Shown here: in pieces, positions 37,213-46,654 of the stretch | How positions within the stretch are numbered: the stretch's first letter is position 1 | How the letters are laid out: each line of letters opens with the position of its first letter | Assembly: GCA_004292755.1 (NCBI GenBank) | Contig: RDXE01000047.1 | Location: forward strand, 1 to 59,691 | Direction of reading: 5' to 3' | Length of the DNA stretch: 59,691 bases | DNA from: Alphaproteobacteria bacterium | Lineage (GTDB): Bacteria > Pseudomonadota > Alphaproteobacteria > Elsterales > Elsteraceae | The notes under the pieces: generated by a model | What the model saw: the letters and a program-made list of their open reading frames with translations, nothing else | The model's database searches: none | Told to the model about the DNA's origin: nothing | Translations under genes and position numbers: made by a program

Positions 37213-38226
37213 ATGTCAAACGCGTGGAAACTGAGGAAACTGTCGCAGCTTTTGCTTTTGGCACAGTTTCCTTTTGCTTTTTTGGGTACCGCATTCGCCG
37301 CCGACTTGTGTCAGAACAGATATGTGGCAGAGCAGACTTTTGCAACGCGTGAAGTGAGTATGACGCAGCGCTTGAACGATGTAAAGGCCACTGAAAGTCT
37401 TCTGAAGGCGCTGTGGCCGCAACATGGATACAAATTGATCGATTTCTGCCAGGGAAACGGGATTTTTGCAATTGTAGGTTATGTAATTGATTCGATGGAA
37501 TTTGGTATAAAACCATTTTTTTATGAAGATTTAAGCACCCAGTATCTGCAAGACTCCCGAATTATCGACGCACTTACATTTTCGCTTCTTGATCGTAAGA
37601 CTCTTACGTGGAATTATTCTTCAGCTATGACTAAGGCGCCGAGAGCGTCTTCAGTCACCGTTGAGGCATTCAGCGCATATGCAAAATTTATCACCACTCC
37701 TTACATAGATGAAGAACTTAGTATTTCTTGGTCCGAATTGATTGCTCTGATCCAGGCCGCTGTTGATGACGTAGATAGAATGTTAGCGTCAAGTCGTGGA
37801 TCTGAGGATGTGGTGACCCAGCGAATGATTGCACGTACTGTATTAAGGGCTATCCAGATGGTATTTCTTATCGACTATTACAATAGGTCTCCCAAGATTG
37901 TCGATAGCGAAATAGAAAAGTATCGGAATTTTTTAACGAGATTTATTCATGTGATTAATGCATCTATAACCCTACTGGAATCTAGCTCGTATGCAGTTAG
38001 TCGCAATCTATCTAGTTTTATGCTCCTTGTGCGACCATTTGTTTCTTGTAGTCTAGACTATCTGAAAGACTGTACAGAGGAAATTAGTAAAAGCGAGGCA
38101 GTACTCGACGAGCGGTTAGGGAAGTTTCGTGCTCCGAATGACGCGGATCATAACTTTTTTTACCTCCTAAAGACACAAGTTGCTGGATATATTCCCCGAT
38201 CAATCCGCGGTCTCTCTGTGCGATAA
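37213..38226 (+). CDS. unknown low-GC protein with signal peptide
   Basis: 337 residues from an ATG preceded by a strong ribosome-binding site (AGGAGG, 5 nt spacing). The N-terminus looks like a Sec signal (LRKLSQLLLLAQFPFAFLG, then TAFAADLC). The rest is largely helical, with no motif I recognise. The gene is far more AT-rich than its surroundings and begins 91 bp after the IS right end. It was probably acquired with or near the IS. Partner genes are limited to the small frame downstream. Confidence 0.6.
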   Translation: MSNAWKLRKLSQLLLLAQFPFAFLGTAFAADLCQNRYVAEQTFATREVSMTQRLNDVKATESLLKALWPQHGYKLIDFCQGNGIFAIVGYVIDSMEFGIKPFFYEDLSTQYLQDSRIIDALTFSLLDRKTLTWNYSSAMTKAPRASSVTVEAFSAYAKFITTPYIDEELSISWSELIALIQAAVDDVDRMLASSRGSEDVVTQRMIARTVLRAIQMVFLIDYYNRSPKIVDSEIEKYRNFLTRFIHVINASITLLESSSYAVSRNLSSFMLLVRPFVSCSLDYLKDCTEEISKSEAVLDERLGKFRAPNDADHNFFYLLKTQVAGYIPRSIRGLSVR

Positions 38227-38243
38227 CGTATCGAGATTGAAGA

Positions 38244-38579
38244 ATGTCAACGCAGTTACCCGGGATGAGCCAGCTTTTCTGCATCGGCACAACCCAAGAC
38301 ACGGTCATAAACATCATTATTAGTCCAGTCGCACATGCCGGAGCCTCGCATATGTTCCAGTGCGTATTTCAACCAAATGTCATCAGCAACGGGCTACAAA
38401 TGCCATCACAAGGAAACAATGCACTGGATGTTTTGCAGTCTGCAATCGCTTTTCTAAGAAACTGCGGTGTGTCCATAAAGATTCTTCGATCAGATTCGCA
38501 ATATTTGTATATTCAACAGTCGGATGTGATTAAATATTGTGCCGAAAACTACATTCAGTATGACCCTACTCCTTGCTGA
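38244..38579 (+). CDS. unknown small low-GC protein
   Basis: 111 residues, 17 bp after the preceding gene and equally AT-rich. The sequence has no recognised domain; LDVLQSAIAFLRNCGVSIKI and SDSQYLYIQQSDVIKYCAEN suggest a small alpha/beta protein. The ribosome-binding site is weak (GAAG). It may be real because composition and spacing match the upstream gene, but support is modest. Confidence 0.45.
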   Translation: MSTQLPGMSQLFCIGTTQDTVINIIISPVAHAGASHMFQCVFQPNVISNGLQMPSQGNNALDVLQSAIAFLRNCGVSIKILRSDSQYLYIQQSDVIKYCAENYIQYDPTPC

Positions 38580-38617
38580 GTACGGGCAGAGCGAGAAGTA
38601 GCCAAGACCACCTGTGG

Positions 38618-39220
38618 TTAAACCCGCATTACCCGGTCGGCAACCCGGGCGAGCAGGGCGTCATCGTGGCTGATCACCAACAGGGCTGGCCGAGGCGAGA
38701 GGGTGAGCAACGCCTGCCAGAGCTGGGCGGCAGCAATGGCGTCCAGCATGGCGGTTGCTTCATCCAGGATCAGCACCCGTGGGGCAACCGCGAGCGCACG
38801 GGCGAGGCAGAGGCGCTGTAACTCGCCACCGGAGAGGTCCGCAGGCAGGCGGGTCAGCCAGGCGGGCTGGATGCCGATGGCGTCCAGCAGTACTGGCGAC
38901 GGCGCCGCCCCCTCGCTCAGGATGCGTGCACCAGTCCAGCGCGGATTGACGGCCAACTCCGGCGTCTGGGCGATCCATTGCACGGGGTGAAGCCCGCGGC
39001 GGGGCAGCGGGGCGCCATCCAGGGTGATGCGGCCCTCAACGGGCAACAAATCCCCTGCCAACAGCCGCGCCAGGGTGGTCTTGCCCCGGCCCGAAGGGCC
39101 AGCGAGACCCAGCACCTCCCCCGCGGCAAGCGTGAGGGAGAGGCAGCGAAACAGGAATGGGTCGCGGGGGGACCAGCGAAACCCCAGCGCGTCCGCCCGC
39201 AGACCCTCGGCCCTCACCAT
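38618..39220 (-). CDS. peptide/nickel ABC transporter ATP-binding protein (second, short)
   Basis: 200 residues with Walker A GPSGRGKTT, signature LSGGELQRLCLARAL, Walker B VLILDEATAMLD and the switch His in LLVISHDDALL. The ATG at 39220 overlaps the end of the previous ATPase gene (ATGGTGA). It is much shorter than the usual DppF subunit (about 320 residues) because it ends right after the nucleotide-binding core and lacks the oligopeptide C-terminal motif. It is the last gene of the five-gene operon and next to the low-GC insertion, so 3' truncation is possible. Confidence 0.88.
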   Translation of the reverse strand: MVRAEGLRADALGFRWSPRDPFLFRCLSLTLAAGEVLGLAGPSGRGKTTLARLLAGDLLPVEGRITLDGAPLPRRGLHPVQWIAQTPELAVNPRWTGARILSEGAAPSPVLLDAIGIQPAWLTRLPADLSGGELQRLCLARALAVAPRVLILDEATAMLDAIAAAQLWQALLTLSPRPALLVISHDDALLARVADRVMRV

Positions 39221-40155
39221 GATCGCGGCCGGTGGCAGCGCACCCACCCCTCCTCCACGCGGCGCAGCGGTGGCGCGGTGGCACAGTCCGGTCCGGCTGC
39301 GGCACAGCGCGGTCGAAATCGGCAACCGTCACCCTCGCCATCACCATCGCCGGCGGGGGGATGACCCGCCAGCGGCTGAAAGCTCTGGCTCGGCAGCGCC
39401 TGCCACAGCGCATGGCTGTAGGGATGACGCACTGCCCCCTGGGCCAGGGCTGAGCCTGCCACCTCCTCCACAGTCTGCCCGGCGTAGAGCACCACCACCC
39501 GGTCGGCGAGGCGGAGGACTGTCGCCAGATCGTGGGTGATCACCAGCACGCCGCGCCCATCATCGGCAAGGCCGCGCAACAGATGCAGGGCATGCAGCGT
39601 CGCCTCGGGGTCGAGACCGGTGGTCGCCTCGTCCGCCAACAACAGATCAGCCTGGCCAACCGTCGCCATCGCCGCGAGCGCCCGCCGCGCCATACCGCCC
39701 GAGAGGGTGTGGGGATGCTGGCGTGCCACGGCCTCACCCAAGCCATACCGGGCAAGCTCGGTGCGCACAGCGGCCACGCGCAGGTCAGCTGGGACACCAC
39801 CGCGACGGGCGGCTGCGACCAACTGGGGGCCGATCCGGCGAACAGGGTCGAGGTGGGTTAAGGTTTGCGGCACCAAAGCAATCCGTCGTCCGCGCAGGCG
39901 CGCGAGCACTGGTGGGGTCAGCACCGTCCCCTCAAACTGGATCACACCGCTGACGGCCGCGGTGGATGGCAACACGCCCAGCACCGCCTGGGCCAGCACG
40001 CTCTTACCCGCCCCCGAGGCCCCAATCAGCGCCACCATCTCGCCCCGCGCAACGCTAAGGGAGACGTCGGCTAGCACCGTCACCCAGCGCTGCCGCCACC
40101 ATCCAGCGCTGCGAAAGCGCACGGACACGTGGTCAACGGATAGGAGCGGGCTCAT
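39214..40155 (-). CDS. peptide/nickel ABC transporter ATP-binding protein (first)
   Basis: 313 residues: Walker A GASGAGKSVL, signature LSGGMARRALAAM, Walker B LLLADEATTGLD, switch VITHDLA. The C-terminal oligopeptide-type motif CRFRPRCAAAGPDC is present. It powers uptake with the second ATPase. Its start overlaps the upstream permease by 4 bp. Confidence 0.93.
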   Translation of the reverse strand: MSPLLSVDHVSVRFRSAGWWRQRWVTVLADVSLSVARGEMVALIGASGAGKSVLAQAVLGVLPSTAAVSGVIQFEGTVLTPPVLARLRGRRIALVPQTLTHLDPVRRIGPQLVAAARRGGVPADLRVAAVRTELARYGLGEAVARQHPHTLSGGMARRALAAMATVGQADLLLADEATTGLDPEATLHALHLLRGLADDGRGVLVITHDLATVLRLADRVVVLYAGQTVEEVAGSALAQGAVRHPYSHALWQALPSQSFQPLAGHPPAGDGDGEGDGCRFRPRCAAAGPDCATAPPLRRVEEGWVRCHRPRSW

Positions 40156-40988
40156 CCGGCCCGCCCCTCGGGCCGCAGCAAGGCAGCCAAGTCATTGCCC
40201 AGGCGATCAAAGCCCAACACAACACACAGCAAAGCCAGCCCCGGCAGCGCCGCCAGCCACCACGCCCCGGCGTTCAGCGCGCGCATGCTCTCGGCCAGGA
40301 TCACGCCGATGGCGGGCAAGTGGGGCTCCAGACCAAAGCCCAGGAAACTCAACCCCGCCTCGTGCAGGATCGCGTGCGGGAACATCAGCACAAATCCGAC
40401 TGTGACCTGCGGCACCAGATGGGGCAGCAGGTGGTGGCGCGCGATCCACCAGCGACTGCGGCCAAACCGACGGGACTGACGGACATAGGCCGCACCCAGA
40501 AGACTCTGCACCTCCGCCCGCACCAAGCGCGCAAGGCGGGGCCAGTGGGTGGTCCCGACGGCAATCACCACGGCATCCGCACCACCGCCGAGAGCCACGG
40601 CAACCAGGATCAACAACACGAGATGCGGCAGACCCAGCAGCAGATCGATCACCATCGCCACCGCTCGGTCAAGCAAGCGCCCACCCAGGGCGGCCAGCAG
40701 GCCAAAGCCAAGCCCCAGCACCGCCGCCATGCCAGCCGCCAGCAGGCCGGTGCGCAGCGATAGACCAAGCCCTGCCAGGGTGCGTGCCAGCATATCCCGC
40801 CCCAGCAAGTCAGTGCCGAAGGGTGCGGCAAGGCTGGGCGGTAGCAGCCGATTGGCCGCCGACACCTCCGCCCCCTGAGGTCCTGCCACCAACGCTGCCA
40901 GGACGATGGCGATCAGCCCGCCGCTGATCAAACCGGCGCGCATCAGCAAAACAGGGCGCGGTGCGCCAAATGGCAGGGCGAGGCTCAT
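40152..40988 (-). CDS. peptide/nickel ABC transporter permease (DppC type)
   Basis: 278 residues with the DppC/OppC landmarks PFGTDLLGRDMLARTLAG and the EAA-like loop around YVRQSRRFGRSRWWIARHHL. About six membrane segments. It overlaps the genes on both sides by 4 bp. It forms the inner-membrane channel with the DppB-type subunit. Confidence 0.93.
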   Translation of the reverse strand: MSLALPFGAPRPVLLMRAGLISGGLIAIVLAALVAGPQGAEVSAANRLLPPSLAAPFGTDLLGRDMLARTLAGLGLSLRTGLLAAGMAAVLGLGFGLLAALGGRLLDRAVAMVIDLLLGLPHLVLLILVAVALGGGADAVVIAVGTTHWPRLARLVRAEVQSLLGAAYVRQSRRFGRSRWWIARHHLLPHLVPQVTVGFVLMFPHAILHEAGLSFLGFGLEPHLPAIGVILAESMRALNAGAWWLAALPGLALLCVVLGFDRLGNDLAALLRPEGRAG

Positions 40989-41995
40989 GCGCCCTCCCGC
41001 TCCTGGTGGCCCATCTCCTGATATCTGGGATCAATCAGACGGTGCAGCACATCGGCGATCAAATTGCCCAGGAACACCAGCAGCACTGCCACCAGGGCAA
41101 TCGCCAGCAGCAGCGGAGCATCGCCACGCAAGCCCGCCAGCACAGTCGCCTGCCCCAGGCCAGGATAGGCGAAGGCCTGCTCCGCCAGGATGGAGCCGCC
41201 AAACAACTCCCCCAGATGGGCGGCGTGCAGCACAATCGCCGGCAGTGCCGCATTCTTGACCCCGTGGGTCAACCCCACCCGCCAGCGCGGATCCCCATGG
41301 GCAAGCGAGAGACGGGCATAGTCGCTCTCCATCACCTCCACTTGGCGGGCCCGCGTGTGCAGGGTGACTTGCGCCACACCCAGCACCGCAAGGGTCACCA
41401 TCGGCAGCGCCAAATGGCTCAAGCGATCGGCGAGAGTTGCCTCCTCGCGCAGCACACCCAGAGGCAGGGCGCAGCAGGTTGGCGCCCAGCCCAACTCCAC
41501 CCCCACCACGGCAATCAACACCAAGGCGATCCAGAAGGTGGGGGCCGACGCGAGCGTGAGGGCGTAGAACACAATTGCCCGGTCCAGCCAACTGCCGGGA
41601 TAGGTTCCAGCGGCCAGACCAAGACTGAACCCGATCAAACCCGACACCACAAACGCCCCCGCCATCAAGCTGAGAGAGGTGCCTGCCCGCTCCACAATCA
41701 CCGCGGCGACGGGCGCGTTGAACACGGAACTCCAGCCGAAGTCGCCAGTTGCGATCCGTCCCAGCCAGGTCAGCGCCTGCTGCCAAACCGGCTGATCGAA
41801 CCCCCAGCGCGCGGCGATCAAGGCCCGCTGTTCCTCACCCAACCGCGCGACAGCTTGGTCGATGTAGGCATCGATCGGGTCGATGGGAGACAATGCCAGC
41901 AGCAGGAAGGCGGCAAGGGCCGTGGCTGGCAACACCCAGATCAGCTGCACCAGACGCCGCAGCACCAGATGCGCCACCTGCCCTGCAAGGCTCAT
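40985..41995 (-). CDS. peptide/nickel ABC transporter permease (DppB type)
   Basis: 336 residues from the ATG at 41995, which overlaps the binding-protein stop (ATGA). The frame is open to 42085 but the extension lies inside the upstream gene. DppB landmarks are VLRRLVQLIWVLPATALAAF, RARQVEVMESDYARLSLAHG and FAYPGLGQATVLAGLRGDAP. Confidence 0.93.
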   Translation of the reverse strand: MSLAGQVAHLVLRRLVQLIWVLPATALAAFLLLALSPIDPIDAYIDQAVARLGEEQRALIAARWGFDQPVWQQALTWLGRIATGDFGWSSVFNAPVAAVIVERAGTSLSLMAGAFVVSGLIGFSLGLAAGTYPGSWLDRAIVFYALTLASAPTFWIALVLIAVVGVELGWAPTCCALPLGVLREEATLADRLSHLALPMVTLAVLGVAQVTLHTRARQVEVMESDYARLSLAHGDPRWRVGLTHGVKNAALPAIVLHAAHLGELFGGSILAEQAFAYPGLGQATVLAGLRGDAPLLLAIALVAVLLVFLGNLIADVLHRLIDPRYQEMGHQEREGA

Positions 41996-43572
41996 CCGCA
42001 GGTCCACCGCCACGCGGTCACATTGTGCAGAATGGGCATGCCATGGCCATGCGGGTGAATCTGTGCCGCGCCGAGATCCAGGCACTCATGCACAAAATAC
42101 ACATGGCGGAGATTAACCAGCCACGCCCAGGCGGTGTCGCCCGCCATCCCAAAGCCCGTGCTGCCGTTCCATTGGGCGGCCTGCCAATGGATCAGAGACG
42201 CTTCCACCGAGGTGGCGCGTTGGGCTGCGTCCAGATGGGCATCGACGGCCGGGTTGTTGTACCACCCGGCGTTCAACGAGCCGCGCCCGGCCAAGCTGGA
42301 GTGGTGAAGATTGAACATCTCCTGCGGGGTATGTGCCCCCCAGCCAAACAGGACAGCGTTGCTGTGCTGCAAACGCCGGATTTCGTCCCACGCCCGGCCC
42401 GAAACATCGATGCGAATGCCCAGGCGCTTGGCCTGATCGGCAACACCCAGGGCCAGCGCTTGTCGGGTCATGTCAGACGCTGGGTAGAGCAAGGTGAACC
42501 GGGCCGCTTGGCCGGCCTTCTCGCGCACACCCGATGGGCTGTCACGCCAGCCCGCCGCCTCCAACACCGCGCGCGCGCCAGCTAGGTTTGCATCCGGCAA
42601 GCGCTGTTCCGGCTCATCCCAGGGCAAGCCATCGGCGACCCCGAACGCGGGATCACCCCGCCCGCCCAGCGCCAAACGCACCAATTCCTGGCGGTCCAAC
42701 CCGATGGCGAGGGCGCGGCGAATGGCCGGGTCGGCCGTCACGGCATTGCCAACTGGGGCGCCGGTTAGGCTGGTCGCACCCGACGGCGGCACCATCGGGA
42801 ACATCACACCGCGATTGTCGACAGTGCGCCGCTCCTCCACCCGCAAGTGGCGGAGGGTTTGATTGGCAAGAGCGGGGGGCACGGCCACCAGATGCAAGCG
42901 CCCAGCCCGCGCGGTCGCCAGAGCCGCATCCTCACCCGCCTGCAACAGCACCAGACGGCGGAACTGCGGCTGTGGGCCAGACCACATCGGGTTGACTTCG
43001 ACAATCAGCTGCTGGTCTTCCTGCCATTCCACCAAGCGGTAGGGGCCGGAGCCAATGGGACGGCGCGCATAGCCAGGGCCATGGGCCGCGCGCGGCACAA
43101 TGCCCAGGGTTGCCATCGTGTTGACGATGGTGATCTGCGACCGCTTCAGGTGCAGGCGCACCGTCGTGTCATCCACCACCTCCGCCCGGTCTAGGATGGT
43201 GAGGTCCACCCGGCCACCAGCCCGGCTCGCCGCCTCATAGGTGTAGGCAACATCGGCAGCGGTCACGGGGCTGCCGTCGGAAAAGCGCATGTCGGTGCGC
43301 AGCGTGACGGTCCAGATCAATCCGTCGTCGTTGACCGACCACGCAGTCGCCAACTCCGGTACCAAGGACAGATCAGGATTGCGGCGGATCAGGGTTTGAT
43401 GAAACAGGGAATGACCATAGGTGCCCCACCCAAGGGTCGGGTCAAACCCGTCGCGGGACAACTGACCAACCGCCAGGACCAACCGGTCCGGCACCTGCGC
43501 CTTGGCAGGAAACGCTGCCGCCAGCGCCATCGCCATCGCCATCGCCAAACCGGCTGCTGTTGACCGCCACAT
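41992..43572 (-). CDS. peptide/nickel ABC transporter substrate-binding protein
   Basis: 526 residues, family 5 extracellular solute-binding protein with a signal peptide (ALAAAFPAKAQ). Family signatures include GWGTYGHSLFHQTLIRRNPD, YEAASRAGGRVDLT and GSGPYRLVEW. It heads the operon binding protein-permease-permease-ATPase-ATPase. The ligand could be a dipeptide, oligopeptide or nickel chelate; no histidine-rich nickel site stands out. Confidence 0.92.
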   Translation of the reverse strand: MWRSTAAGLAMAMAMALAAAFPAKAQVPDRLVLAVGQLSRDGFDPTLGWGTYGHSLFHQTLIRRNPDLSLVPELATAWSVNDDGLIWTVTLRTDMRFSDGSPVTAADVAYTYEAASRAGGRVDLTILDRAEVVDDTTVRLHLKRSQITIVNTMATLGIVPRAAHGPGYARRPIGSGPYRLVEWQEDQQLIVEVNPMWSGPQPQFRRLVLLQAGEDAALATARAGRLHLVAVPPALANQTLRHLRVEERRTVDNRGVMFPMVPPSGATSLTGAPVGNAVTADPAIRRALAIGLDRQELVRLALGGRGDPAFGVADGLPWDEPEQRLPDANLAGARAVLEAAGWRDSPSGVREKAGQAARFTLLYPASDMTRQALALGVADQAKRLGIRIDVSGRAWDEIRRLQHSNAVLFGWGAHTPQEMFNLHHSSLAGRGSLNAGWYNNPAVDAHLDAAQRATSVEASLIHWQAAQWNGSTGFGMAGDTAWAWLVNLRHVYFVHECLDLGAAQIHPHGHGMPILHNVTAWRWTCG

Positions 43573-43662
43573 AGCCCCCTCCCACGGTATGAGGAATTGA
43601 TCAAAACCTCATACTGCGGGAGGGGCCAGAGTGCACGCTGTCGCAGTTGGCACACCCCTCGG

Positions 43663-44955
43663 CTACTGACCAACCATCTGGGTTGGCAGCCAGAGCACGA
43701 TTTCTGGCACCAGCGTGACCAGAATGACCAGCACCACCATCACGATGAAGAACGGCAGGGCGTGCCACGCCAAGGTGAGGATGTTGTGGCCGGTGATTCC
43801 CTGCAGCACGAACAGATTGAAGCCGACCGGCGGGGTGATCTGCGCCATCTCCACCACCAGCACGATGAAGATGCCAAACCAGACGGGGTCGATGCCTGCT
43901 TTTTGGATCAGTGGCAGCAACACAGCGATGGTCAACACCACCATCGAGATGCCGTCGAGGAAGCAGCCCAGCACAACGAACACCAACGCCAGCACGAAGA
44001 TGAGCATGCCGAACGACAGGTTCAGACTGTCGACCCAAGCGGCCAAATCCCGCGGAATACCGGTCAAGCCGATGCCGAGGGACAAGAACGCAGCCCCACC
44101 CAGGATCAACCCGATCATGCAGGTGAGACGCGTTGCGGACAGCAGCGAGTCCCGAAAGGTCAGCCAGGTCAGCGTGCGTTGTAGGGCCGACAAGAGCAAC
44201 GCCCCCAGCGTGCCAAGGGCAGCACTTTCCGTCGCCGTTGCAATGCCGGTGTAGATTGAGCCCAGCACGAGACCGATCAAGCCAACCGTCGGCAGCAAAT
44301 GACGGCTGGCATAGATCTTCTCCCGCAGGCTCGGCACGCTGGCGGCAGTCGGGATGGTGTCGCGATAGCGCAGCGACCATAGCGCGATGTAACCAGAGAA
44401 CATCGCTGCCAACAGCAAGCCCGGAATCACACCGGCAACAAACAGCTTACCAATGGAAACGTCAGCCGCGACGCCGTAGACGATCATAATGATCGATGGC
44501 GGGATCAACAGGCCCAAGGTGCCCGCTCCGGCCAGCGAGCCAACAATCATCCCCTCGGGATAGCCGCGCTGACGCAGCTCTGGGATGGTGATCTTGCCAA
44601 TCGTGGCGCACGTCGCCGCCGAGGAGCCTGAGATCGCCGCAAAGATGGTGCAGCCCACGACATTGGTGTGCAGCAACCGCCCGGGCACAGCGGCAAACCA
44701 GGGGGCCAAGCCAGTGAACAGCGCGGCTGAGAGCTTGGAGCGAAACAAAATCTCGCCCATCCAGATGAACAGCGGCAGTGCCGTCAGACTAAAGCTGGCG
44801 CCACTTTCCCACATCGCGTTGATCATCAGGTTGGTGATCGGGCGATCGGTGAACAGCACCATCGCCAGTGCGCTGACCCCAACCAGCGACAAGCCGATCC
44901 ACACACCACCAGCCAGCAGCACGAACATGCCGAGGAGCAGGAGGAAAATGTCCAT
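43663..44955 (-). CDS. TRAP transporter large permease (DctM family), second system
   Basis: 430 residues, about twelve membrane segments, with DctM landmarks GCTIFAAISGSSAATCATIG, LGLLIPPSIIMIVYGVAADV and a C-terminal ITPPVGFNLFVLQGI. It is the last gene of the leftward TRAP operon that faces the oxoprolinase gene. It probably imports the acid handled by that enzyme. Confidence 0.94.
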   Translation of the reverse strand: MDIFLLLLGMFVLLAGGVWIGLSLVGVSALAMVLFTDRPITNLMINAMWESGASFSLTALPLFIWMGEILFRSKLSAALFTGLAPWFAAVPGRLLHTNVVGCTIFAAISGSSAATCATIGKITIPELRQRGYPEGMIVGSLAGAGTLGLLIPPSIIMIVYGVAADVSIGKLFVAGVIPGLLLAAMFSGYIALWSLRYRDTIPTAASVPSLREKIYASRHLLPTVGLIGLVLGSIYTGIATATESAALGTLGALLLSALQRTLTWLTFRDSLLSATRLTCMIGLILGGAAFLSLGIGLTGIPRDLAAWVDSLNLSFGMLIFVLALVFVVLGCFLDGISMVVLTIAVLLPLIQKAGIDPVWFGIFIVLVVEMAQITPPVGFNLFVLQGITGHNILTLAWHALPFFIVMVVLVILVTLVPEIVLWLPTQMVGQ

Positions 44956-44964
44956 GGTCGCCCC

Positions 44965-45516
44965 CTATTCCACGCGCAAGGGTTCAGCCCCAGCCGAGGG
45001 CTGCTGGGCACGGCCCGCTAGGCTCTCAACCAAGGCCATGAGAAACGAGGTCGCCAGGGCGACAAAGCCCAGTGCGAACACCGCCTGGGGAATCCATAAG
45101 GGTGTGGCGTCAGTCGCTGAGGAAACTTCGTGGAAGTCCCACGACAACCACGCCATGCGCAGCGCGGCATAGGCCAACCAGCAGGCAATTCCGGTGCCCA
45201 CCGCCAGCGCTGCCACGTCCAGAACCCGACGCGGCAGGCCGGACAGGCGCTCCAGCACCAGGGTCACCCGGATATGCTCACCGGCCGTCAAAGTGGCCGC
45301 CAACGCCAAGCTGATGGAGGCCGCCATCAAGTATCCGGCATAGGCATCCAAGCCTCGGACAAAGAACCCAAACACCCCCCCGGCAATGCCCACCAGGATC
45401 ATCCCGAGCAGACCCACCAGACACGCGGCGGCCAAGGCCAACAACCCGCGTTCACAGGTGATACGCAGTGCACTCCCACCCCGCCCGCCATCTGGCGCAG
45501 CTTCCGACTGTGACAT
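44965..45516 (-). CDS. TRAP transporter small permease (DctQ family), second system
   Basis: 183 residues from the ATG at 45516 (MSQSEAAPDGGRGGSALRIT), four hydrophobic helices, and the DctQ-like segment TLTAGEHIRVTLVLERL. It lies between dctP and dctM with short gaps. The frame is open to 45558 but that extension has no features. Confidence 0.88.
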   Translation of the reverse strand: MSQSEAAPDGGRGGSALRITCERGLLALAAACLVGLLGMILVGIAGGVFGFFVRGLDAYAGYLMAASISLALAATLTAGEHIRVTLVLERLSGLPRRVLDVAALAVGTGIACWLAYAALRMAWLSWDFHEVSSATDATPLWIPQAVFALGFVALATSFLMALVESLAGRAQQPSAGAEPLRVE

Positions 45517-45582
45517 GGTCAACTCCCCAGACGCCGGGGGGTGCCGTTGGGCGACCACCCCGGCGGCTGCCTCCCAGTTGCG

Positions 45583-46596
45583 TTAGCTCTTGAATGGTGC
45601 GAGCAAGGCAGCGCCATCGGCACCGGCACGGGCTTCCCAATCCCGCGCCAGTGTTGCCCCGATACGCCGCAGCCCATCCCTCAAGCGCGGCGAGGCTTCC
45701 AGGACCTGCACGCCGTTGCGGCGCAGCTCAGCCGTTGCCGAGGCTGCAGCCTCGCGCGACATCTGCCAGCCCCGGCGTTCAGCTTCGGCTGCAGCGTTCA
45801 ACACGGTTGTCTGTGTCGCCTCTGGCAAGGCCCGGAACGCCCGGTCGTTGACCAGGACCGCGTTCTTTGGCAGCCACGCCTGGATGTCGTAGTACACTTT
45901 GACGTCGGTCTCCCACACTTTGGAGTCCACGCCCGTCACAGCCGAGGTGATCATCGAGTTGACGCGACCAGTCGCAAGCGCCTGGCTCAACTCCGCCGCT
46001 TGGATGGTGGAGATGGTCGCCCCCACCAACTCGCCAAAGCGCGCAGCCGATGGTCCGTAGGAGCGGAAGCGCAAGCCGCGCAAATCTTCCAGCTGGTCGA
46101 TGGTGCGCGCGGCATAGAGGCCCTGGGGCGGCCACGCGACGGAGAACAGCAAGCGCAGGCCCGCGCGCTGCAAGCGCGCCGCGATCATGGGACGCGACGC
46201 CGTCAACAACCGCTCGGCTGCCTCATAGCCAGTGACGATGAACGGCAGGCTGTCGGCGCCGAAAATCGGATCCTCGTTTTCCAGCGCGGGCAGGAACACT
46301 TCGCCAATCTGCACGTCGCCGGTTTGCACGTTGCGGCGGATCTGCGGCAGCGGCAGCAGCGAGCCACCGGGATGCACCACGATCTCCAGGCCACCGCGGG
46401 TGGCGGTCTTCACCTCCTCCACGAAGGTGGTGATGTTGCGGGTGTGGAAATTGCCCGCCGGATAGGGGGTGGGCATCTGCCAGCGCACTGCTTGCTGTGC
46501 CAGGGCAGGCAGACCAGCGCCACCCGCCAAACCCAATCCCGCGACCCCTGTCAGCACTGCCCGGCGGCTCGGCGCCAGCGTCATCCGTTGCGTCAT
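45583..46596 (-). CDS. TRAP transporter substrate-binding protein (DctP family), second system
   Basis: 337 residues from the ATG at 46596, 6 nt after GGAGGGG. The N-terminus is a twin-arginine type signal (SRRAVLTGVAGLGLAGG, then LPALAQ), unlike the Sec signal of the first TRAP binding protein. DctP features include ARTIDQLEDLRGLRFRSYG and the hydrophobic ligand cleft. It heads a three-gene operon divergent from the oxoprolinase. The ligand may be 5-oxoproline or a related cyclic amide acid, inferred from the neighbour. Confidence 0.9.
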   Translation of the reverse strand: MTQRMTLAPSRRAVLTGVAGLGLAGGAGLPALAQQAVRWQMPTPYPAGNFHTRNITTFVEEVKTATRGGLEIVVHPGGSLLPLPQIRRNVQTGDVQIGEVFLPALENEDPIFGADSLPFIVTGYEAAERLLTASRPMIAARLQRAGLRLLFSVAWPPQGLYAARTIDQLEDLRGLRFRSYGPSAARFGELVGATISTIQAAELSQALATGRVNSMITSAVTGVDSKVWETDVKVYYDIQAWLPKNAVLVNDRAFRALPEATQTTVLNAAAEAERRGWQMSREAAASATAELRRNGVQVLEASPRLRDGLRRIGATLARDWEARAGADGAALLAPFKS

Positions 46597-46654
46597 GAAC
46601 CCCTCCATAGGATCCGGCCACCTGGCCGACACGCCGACATCCATTTGCCGTCGT

